From positions 68,444,663 to 68,508,662 of the forward strand of contig ML677341.1 in NCBI GenBank assembly GCA_007922305.1: a stretch of DNA of 64,000 nucleotides, in the 5' to 3' direction. The notes under the pieces were generated by a model. It searched no databases and was not told where the DNA came from. It saw only the letters and a list, made by a program, of their open reading frames with translations. This document shows, one piece after another, positions 1 to 11,554 of this stretch. The translations under genes and the position numbers were made by a program. Origin of the DNA: Dermatemys mawii. Lineage: Eukaryota > Chordata > Testudines > Dermatemydidae. Numbering within the stretch: position 1 is the first letter of the stretch; the number at the start of each line of letters is the position of its first letter.

Positions 1-1610
1 AGTATAACTATTTTAACTGGTATGCCTCATAAACAGCTAAAGGCACCCCTGAGCTTTTGGCTGATCATTTGTAAAATGACCATTGAGAGCTGGATTATGG
101 TTTTACATTTCCACCTTGCAGCTTTTAAGGGCTATTTAGGCCATTAAATGCTAACCTGTCAAAAGCCTAACCTGAAAAGCACTGTTGCCTGCAGTCATAT
201 AGCCCAGTGAAACAGACTTTTGCTGCTCTTAATAGGTAAATACTTTCCTTTATGGAAGAAAAGGGTGATTCAGGAATGTTTGATGCCACTAAAATGCTCA
301 GTGCTTTTCACAGCAGTTGGGTATTTGACATTGGTTCCCATAATATTCTTATGATAACATTTCTATCCCACAGGGGTCTGCTGGAATATCAGAGCACTCA
401 TCTTTTTTAAGTTTTGCATAATGTGAGATATTAAAATTAAGGCTAGTGTTTACTGTTCAGTTCTTGCACACATATTCCCACATTCACAGCTAGATATTAT
501 TTCGCTTGGAAATGATTTTTGTCCCTGCCAGTTATTGAATGCAATCAGATAGCTCTGTGTGGGCTCGCAAACCAATTAAGTGCCATCTCTGGGTTATGTG
601 CTGTTCCCTCCCTCAGAAATTCAATGGTTCGTCGTCAGATAAACAGCATATATTAATAGGAAAAAATCCAGTTCCACAATAGACACAGAATATGTTTCTT
701 TAAAACATTTTATACATGCACTTTGAAAGGGTAAAAGCAACATGGTTTTAAACATGAATCAGGAGGAAAGTGGATTAATGGGGAAAGGATCAGAAAAAAT
801 ATTCAATTAGAACTTGCAGCTCTGGTCATATTACCCGAATATTACTGTACATCTTGTCATTACCCGAATCCGTTGCTAAACTGTTGGCATTTATCGTCAT
901 TCGGTAGTAAAATGGCATAATGAATAGGTTACAACCATAATGGAAAAAAACCTCCAGAATTATTACAATGTGGAAGAATGAAAAAATGCCTTAATTTAAA
1001 TGATCAGCGTGTGGCATCTGCCAAATGGACATACAGATGTTTGGTAGAGAACATGATTTTATTCTGATGGAATCTTCGAAGTTTCTGCTTCACTTCAAAA
1101 GTATTTTAAAAATAAACTGTTCAACTAAAACCTACATCTATGATGGGGCACAACATAGAGCAGTGTTCTGCGTATTTCTTAGCTGTGGAGTAGGCACAGA
1201 ATGATATCATCCTAGCATGAATTTTGCACTTCTTTTGCAAGCCTCACTCCTATTGATTTCTGGTTACAAATCTGCAGGATTAGAATCATAAAACTCTTAA
1301 ACAGTGAACTAAAACATTATCCATGATACAGTATTTGGGTTCAATTGATATATCAGTCCTCAGGAAACTGTTGTGTTTAAAAATTGCATTTATCCCTGTT
1401 GGGTTTCAAGATTGATTTTTCCACTTCTACACCCCTGCCCAACCTGGTTTCAGACCCTGAACTCCAGCCTGACTCCAGACATTCACACAGTTATTTTTAG
1501 CACTGTAGAGCAAGCCGAAGTCTGCAGACCCACACTCTGGGACTTGTTGTGTAGATGTACTCTTAGAGGATTTTTTTTTTTAGCACTACACAATTAACTA
1601 TGAAAGAGAA
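1..1610. other. unassigned non-coding DNA
   Basis: AT-rich sequence with no recognisable repeat, RNA gene or coding exon. Short open frames here have no family resemblance. The part from about 420 to 1060 is free of obvious repeats and could be ordinary unique DNA. Confidence 0.5.
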
Positions 1611-1639
1611 AGCATGTACCCCGGCAACCTCAAAGTCTT

Positions 1640-2015
1640 TGACTGGAGTGGTGGGGGGAAAGGGTAGCAGTTCTTTTTATGGTAGTCCCCACTCTCTTGG
1701 GAGCTGGGAAAGGGCTGCTGATCTGGCCAGTGAGTCTCAGATAAGCCATTGACCCCCTTGTACATAGAAAGAAGCTCTGTAAACTCTGTTTCTCCGTTCA
1801 GGCCTTCTCTAACAACCAGACTGGCACTCCCACCTTGGGGATCAGAGTAGCACTAAAGGTGGGAGACTGATGTTTCCAGGTGGAAATGATTAAGGACGAA
1901 TGATGACATGTGCTGTCCCAGTTCTCACTAGAAACTCCCCAGATGGGTTAAGTTAATAAAGTTATGGCCTAATTAAACCACATCTCTTGTATATTGTCTG
2001 TCTTGCTGTGTATCT
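1640..2015 (+). repeat. retroelement 3'-end relic, copy A
   Basis: The end of this block, with AATAAA at 1955-1960 followed by a 'gcct-attaaa-ccaca' run, resembles the ends of two other blocks in the window, at 17551-17610 and 26461-26510. I read these as three diverged copies of the 3' end of one retroelement family, possibly DIRS-like or LTR-type because copy C lies just after a DIRS-like coding relic. Only the last 60 bases or so are clearly shared between copies. The upstream limit is a guess. Confidence 0.4.
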
Positions 2016-2149
2016 GGGAGAAAGGTCGTGTTGTAGGAACAGGCCAAGAAGAGCTGAACACTCAGCAGATATGTCTTACAAAAGACATCCTTTGGATGAG
2101 ATAAAACAGATTCTGGTCAGCTGTGGTTGTTAAATTGGAAGGAAAGTTG

Positions 2150-2370
2150 GCCCGGCGGTTAATGAGATTGGCACTTGGAAGATCAACTTTCAGTTTCCTG
2201 CTCTGGCACAGATTTCTTGTGGGCCAGTCTCTGTGCTGCAGTTACCCACCTGTAAAATGGGAATAGTACTTGTGTAGCTCCCGGGTGTTGTGAGGATAAA
2301 TACATTAAAGATTATGGAGTACTCAGATATTGTGGTCATGGGCCCATATAAGTACCTAAGCAAGACAGGC
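2150..2370 (+). repeat. MIR-type SINE
   Basis: It contains the MIR-like run 'cacctgtaaaatgggaata' near 2248, then 'gttgtgaggataaatacatt' and a tail with 'ctcagatattgtggtcatggg'. These match the order of the core and 3' part of MIR/CORE-SINE copies as I know them. It is old and diverged, and no target duplication was resolved. Confidence 0.65.
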
Positions 2371-2395
2371 ATAAAGTTTCCATTGAACTTTTTTT

Positions 2396-2427
2396 CAGAA
2401 AAAAAAGGTAAAAAAAAAAAAAAAAGG
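2396..2427. repeat. A-rich low complexity
   Basis: Two A runs separated by GGT, the longer about 16 A. It directly follows the MIR copy and may be its decayed tail region or an independent simple repeat. Confidence 0.7.
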
Positions 2428-3463
2428 TAACCCTTGGTGCCCTGGCCAAATTTACTTTAGATAGATTTTTCTTGCTAAGACTCCATGTGGGTTTGACTGG
2501 TTAATGTATTCTTCTGTATTTCCTCCTCTAAACAATTATGGATTATTTCTATGCGGTGGTGTAATGGCTGTGGAGTAGCCTCCACAAGGGTGCTTGTATT
2601 CTGATGGTGAGTGAAGGTCTACCTGTGTACATGTAGTCTGTAATGCTGTTAGGCATCTGGAGGCTGACAAAAGTCACAATATCAGTTAGTAAGTTAAACA
2701 TAGTATCCTGTCTGCAAGAAGAAAGTGTTTGTCTTGCACCCACTGACAGCAATTGAGACTAAAAATCAAAGTAATAAATGCACCAGGAACAAAAAAAAGT
2801 TGCTCTCTTCCCAGCCACTCATGTACAATTATAAACCAATTAATAAAAAAAATTGGCATCTAACAGGGTAGATGTTCTAAAATGTCACATAAGAGACTCC
2901 AAAAAGCAAATTACACATATATTCCTTTTAATTAAAATGTTATCAAGATGTGCTGTTGTCCAAGAAACCCATTAAGAGTAATCTACTTTAGTTACAATTG
3001 AGCAAGTCAATTCATTGAACTGAACAAAACCTGAACCTGGGAACAGCTGGCTAATCTTAGGACTTACCTTTTTTTTTTCTTGTTACGTTTGTGGAAAAGA
3101 CTTCAATCTCTTTCCCACAAATGTCACAAGAAAAAAAAGTAAGATCTAAGATTATTTTTCTTCTTTCTCTTTTTATTTTTAGTCCTCTCACCACCCAAAA
3201 ATCTTCATTCAACTTTTTACTAATTTTGATTATTGAATTAAAAAATAAACACTTTAGAAACTACTGTCCACAATTTTTTCATAGCAATGTATCTTTTTGC
3301 TTTTTTAGTCCTGTCCTCCTTAACACTACCCTTCCTCCCCACAAGAAAAGTCACTTTTTCATTACAGTACCTCTTGCAGAAAATGCATGATCTCCTCTGT
3401 AACGCCTTTCCATGGAAGTGTAAACCTTTTCTCTTGCCCACTGGAGAGATTCTGTTGAGATTG
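2428..3463. other. unassigned non-coding DNA
   Basis: No gene or repeat family recognised. The stretch from about 3065 to 3390 is pyrimidine-rich on the plus strand, which explains the overlapping short open frames there. Confidence 0.5.
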
Positions 3464-3949
3464 TGTGACGGTATTGACACAAACTGTGACAGTATAGATC
3501 ATTGTTGCAACCAGGGTCCTATGGTTGCACCAGTTCTTGTACAGAGGAGGCCAAGTGGGGTATCTATGGAAAGGTTGTAGTTTTCTGATTATGATTATGA
3601 TGTCTGTATGTGTGTACAATTTTTGTATTTGAAGTTATGAATATTGGCTATATACTTGTTTGATTCTAAGTAGCCTCAATGAAGAATTTGGTCACCTTCT
3701 TGAGAAAGGATTATTCTCAGTAAGTGCCCAATCAAGAAACACTTAACTGAAAAATGGACTTTTGGAGAGGCCAATCCACAGCTGAGCTTTCCTGGGAACA
3801 TTCAAACTAACATGTAAACAATGGGATCGGCCTGCAAAAAAGCTGAATCATCCATAGACATGTGACTTGCCCAGGTGGCTAGAGACTCCATCTTGTTGTT
3901 GTGATTTTGTAGAGGAGAACAAAGGGGTTTCTGTCCACAAGAGAGAAAA

Positions 3950-3957
3950 TATAAAAG
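3950..3957 (+). promoter_or_regulatory. TATA box of the solo LTR
   Basis: TATAAAAG followed by GCCC, in the LTR about 490 bp from its left end. Its position before the poly(A) signal fits the U3/R boundary. Present-day activity cannot be judged from the sequence. Confidence 0.6.
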
Positions 3958-4255
3958 GCCCTGGAAATCCTTCCATTTATCTTTAGCTGGCCTCTCCACC
4001 CCATAGAGATGCCTGAAAGAAACTGGAACAAGGAGAGGGACTAGGGGTGTGTGAGTGATTTCTAGACCCATATTAGGAAGGAGTCTAGTCTGTCAAAGAA
4101 GTTTATTGGAACATTTCTGAGGGTGAGATTTACCTGCATTTAGTTTCCTACTGTACTAGGCTTAGACTTGCAAGTTTTTGTTTTATTTTGCTCAGTAATT
4201 TACATTGCTCTGTCTGTTATTACTTGGAATCTCTTAAATCCTACTTTTTATATTT

Positions 4256-4261
4256 AATAAA
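4256..4261 (+). terminator. poly(A) signal of the solo LTR
   Basis: AATAAA in a T-rich context, about 300 bp downstream of the TATA box, consistent with the end of the R region of the LTR. Confidence 0.55.
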
Positions 4262-4654
4262 ATCACTTTTTACTTATTAATTGACCCAGAGTACATAATT
4301 AATACCTGGAGGAGCAAACAGCTGTGTATATCTCTGTCAGTGTTATAGAGGGTCAGCTATTTGAGTTTTCCCTGTATAATCTTTATATAGAGAAAAATGA
4401 ATTTATTTGGGGTTTGGATCCCATTAGGAACTGGGTCTTTGGGTGCTAGAGACAGGAGCACTTCTTAAGCTGTTTCCAGTTAAATCTGCTGCTTGTGGGA
4501 GATGTGGTTCAGACCAGGGTCTGTGTTTGTAACAGGCTAGAGTGTCTGGCTAAACAAGGCAGGGTACAGAAGTCCCAAACTGCCAGGGAAAATGGGTAGT
4601 CTGAGCACTTGAGATAGTATTCCCCAGGGTGTCTCTGTAACCCAACCCGTCACA

Positions 4655-5203
4655 GATTATATAATGGAAGATTCTTGGCTATTATCAGTGATAAGTGCAA
4701 GATGTTTTGTGGACTTGAATTTTGCCCGCAAAGAGATAGATCTGTGCCTTTTCCATCTTTTACTACTCTAAGAAGCAAGAGGTAAAATGGCAGGATATTA
4801 AGGATTTAACAGATGTGAACCAAGTATGTCCTGTCTCATGACACCCATAACAGGTTGTATTTTCAGGAATACACTTTTATTTGCTGCTCCTATGGAGGAT
4901 ATAGAAAAGGGAAGCTGATTCTATCCTGAACCTGAAGTGGTTCAATTGGTTTGGGAAGTATGGGTAATTCAATCCATTGAAGGTGCAGTTGAACTAAGAT
5001 ATGTCTTAGGATCAGTACACTTCTGCATTTCTATCCCAATTGTCCCAGCCCACTGGATGTTCTGGAGGTGCCATCTAGCTCAAGAAAATTTTTAGTACAG
5101 TACTTTGTCCCTTGACTTTACTTCAACCCCCAGTGTTATATCAAAGATACTCTTCTACTGTTTGTCAATGAAAAAGCCACAGCCTTCCTTATTTGGACAA
5201 TTG
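4655..5203. other. unassigned non-coding DNA between two LTR-type insertions
   Basis: No gene, repeat family or RNA recognised. Confidence 0.5.
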
Positions 5204-5583
5204 ACTGGTGTCATAAGTGTGAAGTAGCCTAGAATTAGTGTTTACCTGTAAGGGGTTAAGCTAAAGGTAACCTGAGAGGTGGACAACTGACCAATGAGAA
5301 ATTCCTCAAGAGACAAAGGATTTTAAGTTTCAGTTTCTCTCTGGGTCTCTTTCTGTTCACCTCGGCTATGGGATGGACACAGCTATGTCTTTCACTATAA
5401 CTATACGTGTCCATCCCATAGCCGAGGTGAACAGAGAGAGACCCAGAGAGAAACTGAAACTTAAAATCCTTTGTCTCTTGAGGAATTTCTCATTGGTCAG
5501 TTGTCCACCTCTCAGGTTACCTTTAGCTTAACCCCTTACAGGTAAACACTAATTCTAGGCTACTTCACACTTATGACAACTGG
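5204..5583. repeat. 5-bp target-site duplication ACTGG around the palindrome
   Basis: ACTGG at 5204-5208 and 5579-5583, immediately abutting the palindrome ends. This shows that the palindrome was inserted as one unit and was not made in place by a later inversion. Confidence 0.85.
5209..5578. mobile_element. 370-bp near-perfect palindromic element, LTR-like termini
   Basis: The left arm 5209-5380 and right arm 5407-5578 are reverse complements over 172 bp with a single mismatch (T5351 against G5436). The unpaired centre is 26 nt (5381-5406). The ends read TGTCATAA and TTATGACA, so both outer ends carry TG/CA. The pentamer ACTGG flanks the element on both sides (5204-5208 and 5579-5583), a perfect 5-bp target duplication typical of retroviral integration. 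From memory, the arm order (TGTCATAA, then 'cctgtaaggggttaag', then 'aggtaacctg', then 'accaatgag') resembles the start of common turtle LTRs. If so, this is the 5' part of an LTR in head-to-head inverted duplication. The alternative is a DNA transposon with very long inverted repeats. Confidence 0.85.
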
Positions 5584-6512
5584 TAAAGGCTCCATCCTTC
5601 CAGAAGCATAGCTAGTAGTTCACTGAATCTTCTCATGCAATTGGACTTTACTCTGAAAATAAAACAAAGTAAGTTCATTCCTTCTCAGTTGCTGGTCCAT
5701 CTGGAAGCAATGTCAGCTATCCATTGGCGTCTCTCTCTCATAGGAAATAATTTGCAAGAGAAGTTCTCCCTGAATCCATCAGTGAAAAAGATGCACCAGA
5801 TTTCTTGGACATGTAGCAGAACCCCAGGTCTAGAAACACTCCTGAACTCTTTCCAAACCCTCTGCTCAGAGTGAGCCAAGAAAAACAGATTTGCATAGTA
5901 TTTTGACTATCTCAAGCTCCGTTTACAAGTCCCAAACAGAGATTAATACCCACCCTTTAAGTAAGTGAAACAAAGAAAGTCCTTAACTTACAAAACTAAA
6001 TGGACAAAACAAACAAACACTGGCATTCAAAAAACAAATACAAAACTAAATAAGCAAAATACCAAAAGTTACATAGGTTAGTGTTTTCCTCTAAGCTCCT
6101 CTCCTCCCTGTTCTTTGTTCCAAGTGCACTAGCCATCTTGTTCTATCATCACTATATTACAATCATTAGTAACTTTTTAACCCTGTGAACCTAAATTATT
6201 TTAACCCCAATTATTTTTATGTATTTTAGTTGTAATAATTTACTGTTTTAATGTCTGTCTCTTTTTTCCTGCCTCTTTTTTCTAGGGTAATTTAAATCCA
6301 AGATCAACAGCCAATTCCCCTCACTTCTACATACAAAAGTTTCATCTGAATATCAACTTCTTTGTCAAGCATTTAAAAAAAGTGGTTGGGACTCTACAAG
6401 TTACAGCTAGAGAAAATTTGGCCTCTGCTACAATAAACTTAAAATCAAAGGCCCAGAGGTAGGCACTGTGCTGCCCAATGTTGCAAGGCCTATGTGATTT
6501 TCAAAGTGACTT
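5584..6512. other. unassigned non-coding DNA
   Basis: No gene recognised. An A-rich stretch with 'acaaacaaac' lies around 6003-6060. Open frames on both strands near 5640-5880 match nothing known to me. Confidence 0.5.
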
Positions 6513-6712
6513 GGGCCCAGTTCCTCCAAGGTATTTAGGTGTCTAACTCACAGAGTTCAGTGAGATCTGGGTCTTAGACACTTATGAGGGTCATTGAAAT
6601 TCAATGGGTCCTAGGCCCCTAACTACCTAAGTGAATTCTGGAAATGGAACTTAGCCATTCCTTAGGCCTTGCAAGTGGAGCAGCACCTAAATACCTTTAA
6701 AAAATCTGGGCC
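6513..6712. repeat. fold-back dispersed repeat, about 200 bp
   Basis: The left end 'gggcccag' through 'ggtatttaggtg' is mirrored on the right by 'cacctaaatacc' through 'ctgggcc'. The centre is 'cattgaaattcaatgg', itself a palindrome. A half copy occurs at about 7240-7275 ('ggcccagatttttaaaggta'). It belongs to the type of old self-complementary repeat common in turtles and birds. No transposase is attached and target duplications are unclear. Confidence 0.55.
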
Positions 6713-9700
6713 TAGATACTATAGATGGACAACATGAAAATATACTTGGAGACCCAGTAAAGATTCGGTCTTACAGCAACTTTTATTTTTGGCAATATGT
6801 GTTAGTGTTTGTGTGCTTGACAGAAAAAGTTAATCATAAATGCAACAAAAAAGATACAGCTATAAATTATCATATCACATTTTTATCTTCTTCCAAAAGC
6901 CTCTCAAACAGGATACTCTCCCTGATAGGAAGTACAAAACTAAATGCAGAAACAATGTGCTGTACACCGGGGCCTCCAAAAATGTTTCCCCTTAATGTTG
7001 CAGTGTGAAGTGCGAAAAGAAGGTAGGATCATCAAGAATCATAAATAACATGATATATGAAGATCATGTAAATGTTCTAATAATATCACTACATTTAATT
7101 AATCAGTATCGTCATTAAAGAAAACAAGATGTTCTCTCCATAGCTTAAAAAAAGTCACAGTAACATTAGGATGACAAGGAAGTAAAGTAAGTTACATTCA
7201 GAGAAGACTTGGCTCTGCTAAAGTGAGATTAAACTATAAGGCCCAGATTTTTAAAGGTATGTAGGCATTGTGCTTTTAACCTATAGCCAATAACAAATAC
7301 CCAATGAATGTTCTGAATACCTTAAGTCCCTATAATACCAAGAAAATAAAATACAAAATAGTAGTAAATGCAAACTTAATAACATTATCCATAGGACATC
7401 TGGAATGTAATATAAGAAAACATGGGTGACAGTCATAATTATTAAACATGCACTATTAAATAAATTAAAAGATTATCTAAATGACTAGAATTTCCTCTTT
7501 ATTCCGGCAATACTGCAGCAATCACAAGTCCATACTAAATGTGTAGTTTGATAAATTGGCACAGCCTGGGCTGCACTAATAGGCTAAAGATTAAGGAACC
7601 TGCTTTTGCTAGCTGCTCCTTTTTGGCTACTACAAAACTTAAGGTATTCCAGTCAATATGACAAGTGTGTGTAATCATGCAGACTAAAGCAAATGGGAAA
7701 ACTGCTACAAAAATTCCATTTTCATGTGGAGTTTTAGTTTCTGCATGAGTGCTCAAATATCCAGGTCACAATTGACCCAAAGACTCTCCCGTCCTAGATG
7801 CTAACCTTTTCCATCATTTCCCCACCTTCTCCTTGCTCACTTTTTTTTCCCCTGACTTCTCTCCACCAATCTCCTGGGGCAGTCTGACACCCAGGTGGGC
7901 AGTGATGATGTCGCCCCTCTTGTGTATGCCTGGTGTGGGTTTCTGACTGTAATAGGCCTCCTTTCCTACCAGCTCCATTTGGGAATTGTTCCCCAGCATG
8001 GGAAAGTACCCTGTGCTAATCCCCCGCAATCTTACAGTATGCATCTAGCATGTAAAATAAGAGCTGATCTTAGCATGGTGCTTGTCTTCTGCTACTTCAT
8101 CTGTCCACAGCCATGTTGATTTCCTAGCTATGAAGCCTGTCTGGGGAAGTAAACAGCTGCAACTGCATCAGCATGATGCACTGCAACATAGCTGCTTTTT
8201 TTTGAACTCCCAGGGTGCTGTTCTTGTACTTTCATTCATAATCATATCAGTCTCCAACTTTCCCGTGTTCGCATCTTGAGGGCTCCATGCTGGGACCAAG
8301 AGGATTCTCTATTCCATTAGAACCCTTGCAAACGGGCTCTAAACATTTTGTACCAATAGATGTTAGGAGTGTTGAAAGTACATGCCTAGCTGGCAACTGT
8401 AAATACTAGGCTGCCATCTTTGAGATTAGCATGATCTGTGGGACTTAACAGGGGGATATGAACCTAAAAAAAGTATGTGTTTCTCTTCACCACAGGGCGG
8501 GTTTGTCAAACAATGATCTCAGGGAATACAGCAATAGTAGAAAAAACAACCAAGAAACTGTCATTGCTTCAGCAGAAACATCTAGCCAAGTCAAACATAC
8601 ACAACCTGTCCCTTTCTATCCTAATTTAATAGTTTAAATCCTATATTTATTTATTGGGTGGAACAATTAACAGCAATGTAAGTGATTTTTCTCTCAATTG
8701 TCAACGTTGCTTTTGCAGTGCTCTTTAGTTAATAGGTTTTAGTTGCATTTGACATAGTTAAATAGGGAAATGCTGCCTAGAGTAATACAATAGGAAGCTA
8801 TAATCTAAAATCAATATTGTCTTAACCACAAATTGCTCTAATTAGACTGAAATGTAAAATGATGGATCTCTTAAGAAGCGAATTAGCTTGCGGTGGATGT
8901 TCCGAAGTTTGGTAAATCTCTCATTAGGAATGCTAACTCACCTCATGTTAGGTGTCCTGTTGAGTTGTTGGGCCTGATTCTTCTTTCAGTTCCACCGGTG
9001 ACTTCAGAGATGGTATTCCTGATGTAGAAAGAATCAAAATCTTCTGTGGCTATTCATTCCTTTGTTTACAAATGCTTTAGCTAAGTACTTAAATATATCA
9101 TGTAGTTAAAAAGAAACAGTATAGTATTTAACACAATTAACATGTTAATGTTAGTGTGTACTGTGCTTTCAGTAGTCTGTAAGGTCTTGCACAGAACATA
9201 TCCGGGTTTCTCTTGTGGTTCTGTGTGGTAAGTAAAATGTGAAATAAATGTTGTTGTTATTATAGGCTATAAATTGTAGCTATTTTCATTGTGTGTAGTT
9301 GAAGACATTGAATGAACAAAGATGTTGAGGACAGAAGCTACTTTCTTACCATATCTATTCTTAGTAAGTCTATGTTTTGGCAGCTCAAACATTTCTACAG
9401 ATAAAGACCCCATTTATATGGCTAAGGAGCAATTCAAGGTTGAATAAAATGAATGCATACTCATGTGCATGCATTTCAAAACTACATAACTTTGTGGCAT
9501 GTTAGAGCAACTTCACCTTTTACTCATGAAGGACAGGGAAAATCAAAACATCAGTAATTCTAATACTAGGACATTGATGCCTACATAATTGATGTTTCTT
9601 TGTAGGCACAGAAAAATACTTGTTTCTCACAAGCCATTACCTTGTTCACAAATAGATAAAACAAGTAAAGGTCCCACCAAAATAAAAGAGAGAGGATCAG

Positions 9701-10537
9701 AAACAGCACTTTGGGGAGGCGGGAGGGTATGTTTTGTTGTTAGTTGTACTAAGGTTAGTATAAATTTACTAATAGAACTACTTGAATGGCTCCCATAAAA
9801 GGAAGGACTGATTTTCATGAATAGCCAATCTGAGATGACTTCTATTAAATAACGGTAAATGTCTGTTCCTCCTGTTCTTGGGGGCATATTCAGCATTCTT
9901 TCCACACACATAATGAATGTAGAACATGCCCCTTAGTATATAAAGACACTGCATTCTGAAGACAAGTGTTTCAGCTAAATGCCTTTGTCTTTTCTTGATC
10001 AAAAATCTAAAGAAGACACTTGGGTATTTAGCTTTATTCAGATTTACAATTCAGCATTTAAAGTGATGGGATGTATCTTTGGAATCAAAAGATCCAGTCA
10101 ACATAAGAAGAAACAATAAAGTTGTAGCTTGCAACACTGCAGAAGATACCTAACTGAAATTTGTGTTTCCAGAGCATACATTTTTAAGTTTTGTTCATAT
10201 TTATGATTGTGTATGAATACTGGATGATTTTTATATGCATCATCAACAACCAGATTTTACAACCCTCAGAAAGATTCAAAGATATTCCAAAATCACTAAT
10301 ATAGCTACTTACGTGGCTTTCTGCTAAAGTATCTGATGCTTTGCTGGCAGATTGATCAAAACAAAGAACTGACCAAGAAAAGTAAGGACACAAATTTGAG
10401 TTTTAGTGAACATTTTTCCTGATATCGTCTGGGGTCAGAGGGAAGATCAACACCCACTGAATCAGAAACAGAATTTCCAGCAGCTGCTCTCTGTTGGGAG
10501 ATTTTTCATTGAAGTACTAATGACCCAATTCTAGAAC
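6713..10537. other. unassigned non-coding DNA
   Basis: It holds a half copy of the fold-back repeat (about 7240-7275) and a short old-repeat-like piece near 8968-9050 starting 'gggcctgattcttc'. The stretch 8640-8940 has AT-rich homeodomain-like cores such as CTAATTAG-type motifs and no obvious repeats, so it could be conserved non-coding DNA. No coding exon recognised. Confidence 0.45.
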
Positions 10538-11010
10538 ATAAGACTGGCCATACTGTGTCAGACCAAAGGTTCATCCAGCCCAGGTTTAAGATTAGCTGCC
10601 GTGTTAGTCTATATCCGTAAATAAGACGAGGAATATTTGTGGCACTTTAGAGACTAACCAGTTTATTTCAGCATAAGCATCCAGCCCAGTATCCTGTCTA
10701 CCGACAGTGGCTAATGCCAGGTGTCCTGGAGTTAGTGAACCTAACAGGTAATGATCAAGTGATTCCTCTCCTGCCATCCATCACCCCTGTCTGACAAACA
10801 GAGACTAGGGACACCATTCCTTACCCAGCCTGGCTAGTAGCCATTAATGGACTTAACCTCCATGAATTTATCCAGTTCTCTTTTAAACCCTGTTATAGTC
10901 CTAGCCTTCACAACCTCCTCAGGCAAGGAGTTCCACAGGTTGACTGTGCGCTGTGTGAAGAACTTCCTTTTATTTGTTTTAAATCTGCTGCCCATTAATT
11001 AATTCTGATT
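10538..11010 (-). mobile_element. CR1 LINE 3' end (5'-truncated), minus strand
   Basis: This is the reverse complement, with moderate divergence, of the 3' part of the CR1 copy at 31018-31366. The shared parts cover the end of ORF2 ('tgaagaacttccttttattt' in this strand), the segment around 'taacaggtaatgatcaagtg', and the terminal 'aacataagactggcc'. It is interrupted at 10584-10679 by another insertion that duplicated ten bases of it. The 5' truncation is near 11010. Confidence 0.85.
10584..10679 (-). mobile_element. short Penelope-type terminal fragment inserted in CR1
   Basis: A 96-bp insert is flanked by the exact 10-bp duplication TCCAGCCCAG (10574-10583 and 10680-10689). It includes 'gccgtgttagtctatatcc' and 'tggcactttagagactaac', which I associate from memory with the terminal region of turtle Penelope-like elements. 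Read on the minus strand it would be a 5'-truncated retrocopy. The boundaries are certain from the duplication. The family call is less so. Confidence 0.6.
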
Positions 11011-11011
11011 A

Positions 11012-11554
11012 TCTGATCTGATTATCTATTGAGCTGTTTCTAATGTAGCCATGAAGCTTTGCTGATTCAGCGGGTGTTAATCTTCCCTCTGCACCCAGAA
11101 GGTATCAGATGTTGCTGGAGGTACTGCTTGACTGTCTGTGCCCATTATGGAATGTTTTGAAAGAAGAGGGGTGCAATTTCACTTCTAGATCAGATTATTA
11201 CATAAGGCACTATCCTATGAATAATAAGTATGCAATTCAGTGGTAGTTTAGACTGTTCAGCAAATCAGTTGTTTAGCCCAATTCTGCCAAACCAATTTTT
11301 TCCCTACAGTTTCATTTAGATGGACTATTCTGCTTTACCTCCTGCCCTGAACTGCTGTGTATTTTTGCTGTGAATTATCAAATGATTCCTGCATTCCACC
11401 TTAGATGTGGCTCAATATTATCATGATAAGGAACATGAAAGTATCTAGATAGATATGAAAATAGAAAACATACATTTAACAGGCTACCCCATTACTATTC
11501 TTAAGTATTCTCAAATTTCCACCCACTGTAGGTCACTTAGTATTAACAGTTGCA
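11012..11554. other. unassigned non-coding DNA
   Basis: Nothing recognised. Confidence 0.5.

Larger units (their letters stand above)
3464..4654 (+). mobile_element. solo LTR of an endogenous retrovirus-like element
   Basis: The block begins TGTGACGG and ends CCGTCACA, an 8-bp perfect terminal inverted repeat with the TG...CA ends typical of LTRs. Flanking pentamers are GATTG (3459-3463) and GATTA (4655-4659), a likely 5-bp target duplication with one change. Inside, a TATA box (3950-3957) lies about 300 bp before a poly(A) signal (4256-4261), so U3-R-U5 run left to right. At 1191 bp it is long for a retroviral LTR. No internal gag/pol/env region lies beside it, so it is a solo LTR formed by LTR-LTR recombination. 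The family name is not known to me. Confidence 0.75.

Noticed and set aside
5209..5578. Rho-independent terminator or bacterial-type inverted repeat
   Set aside because: The 172-bp arms, 5-bp target duplication and vertebrate context point to an inserted mobile sequence.
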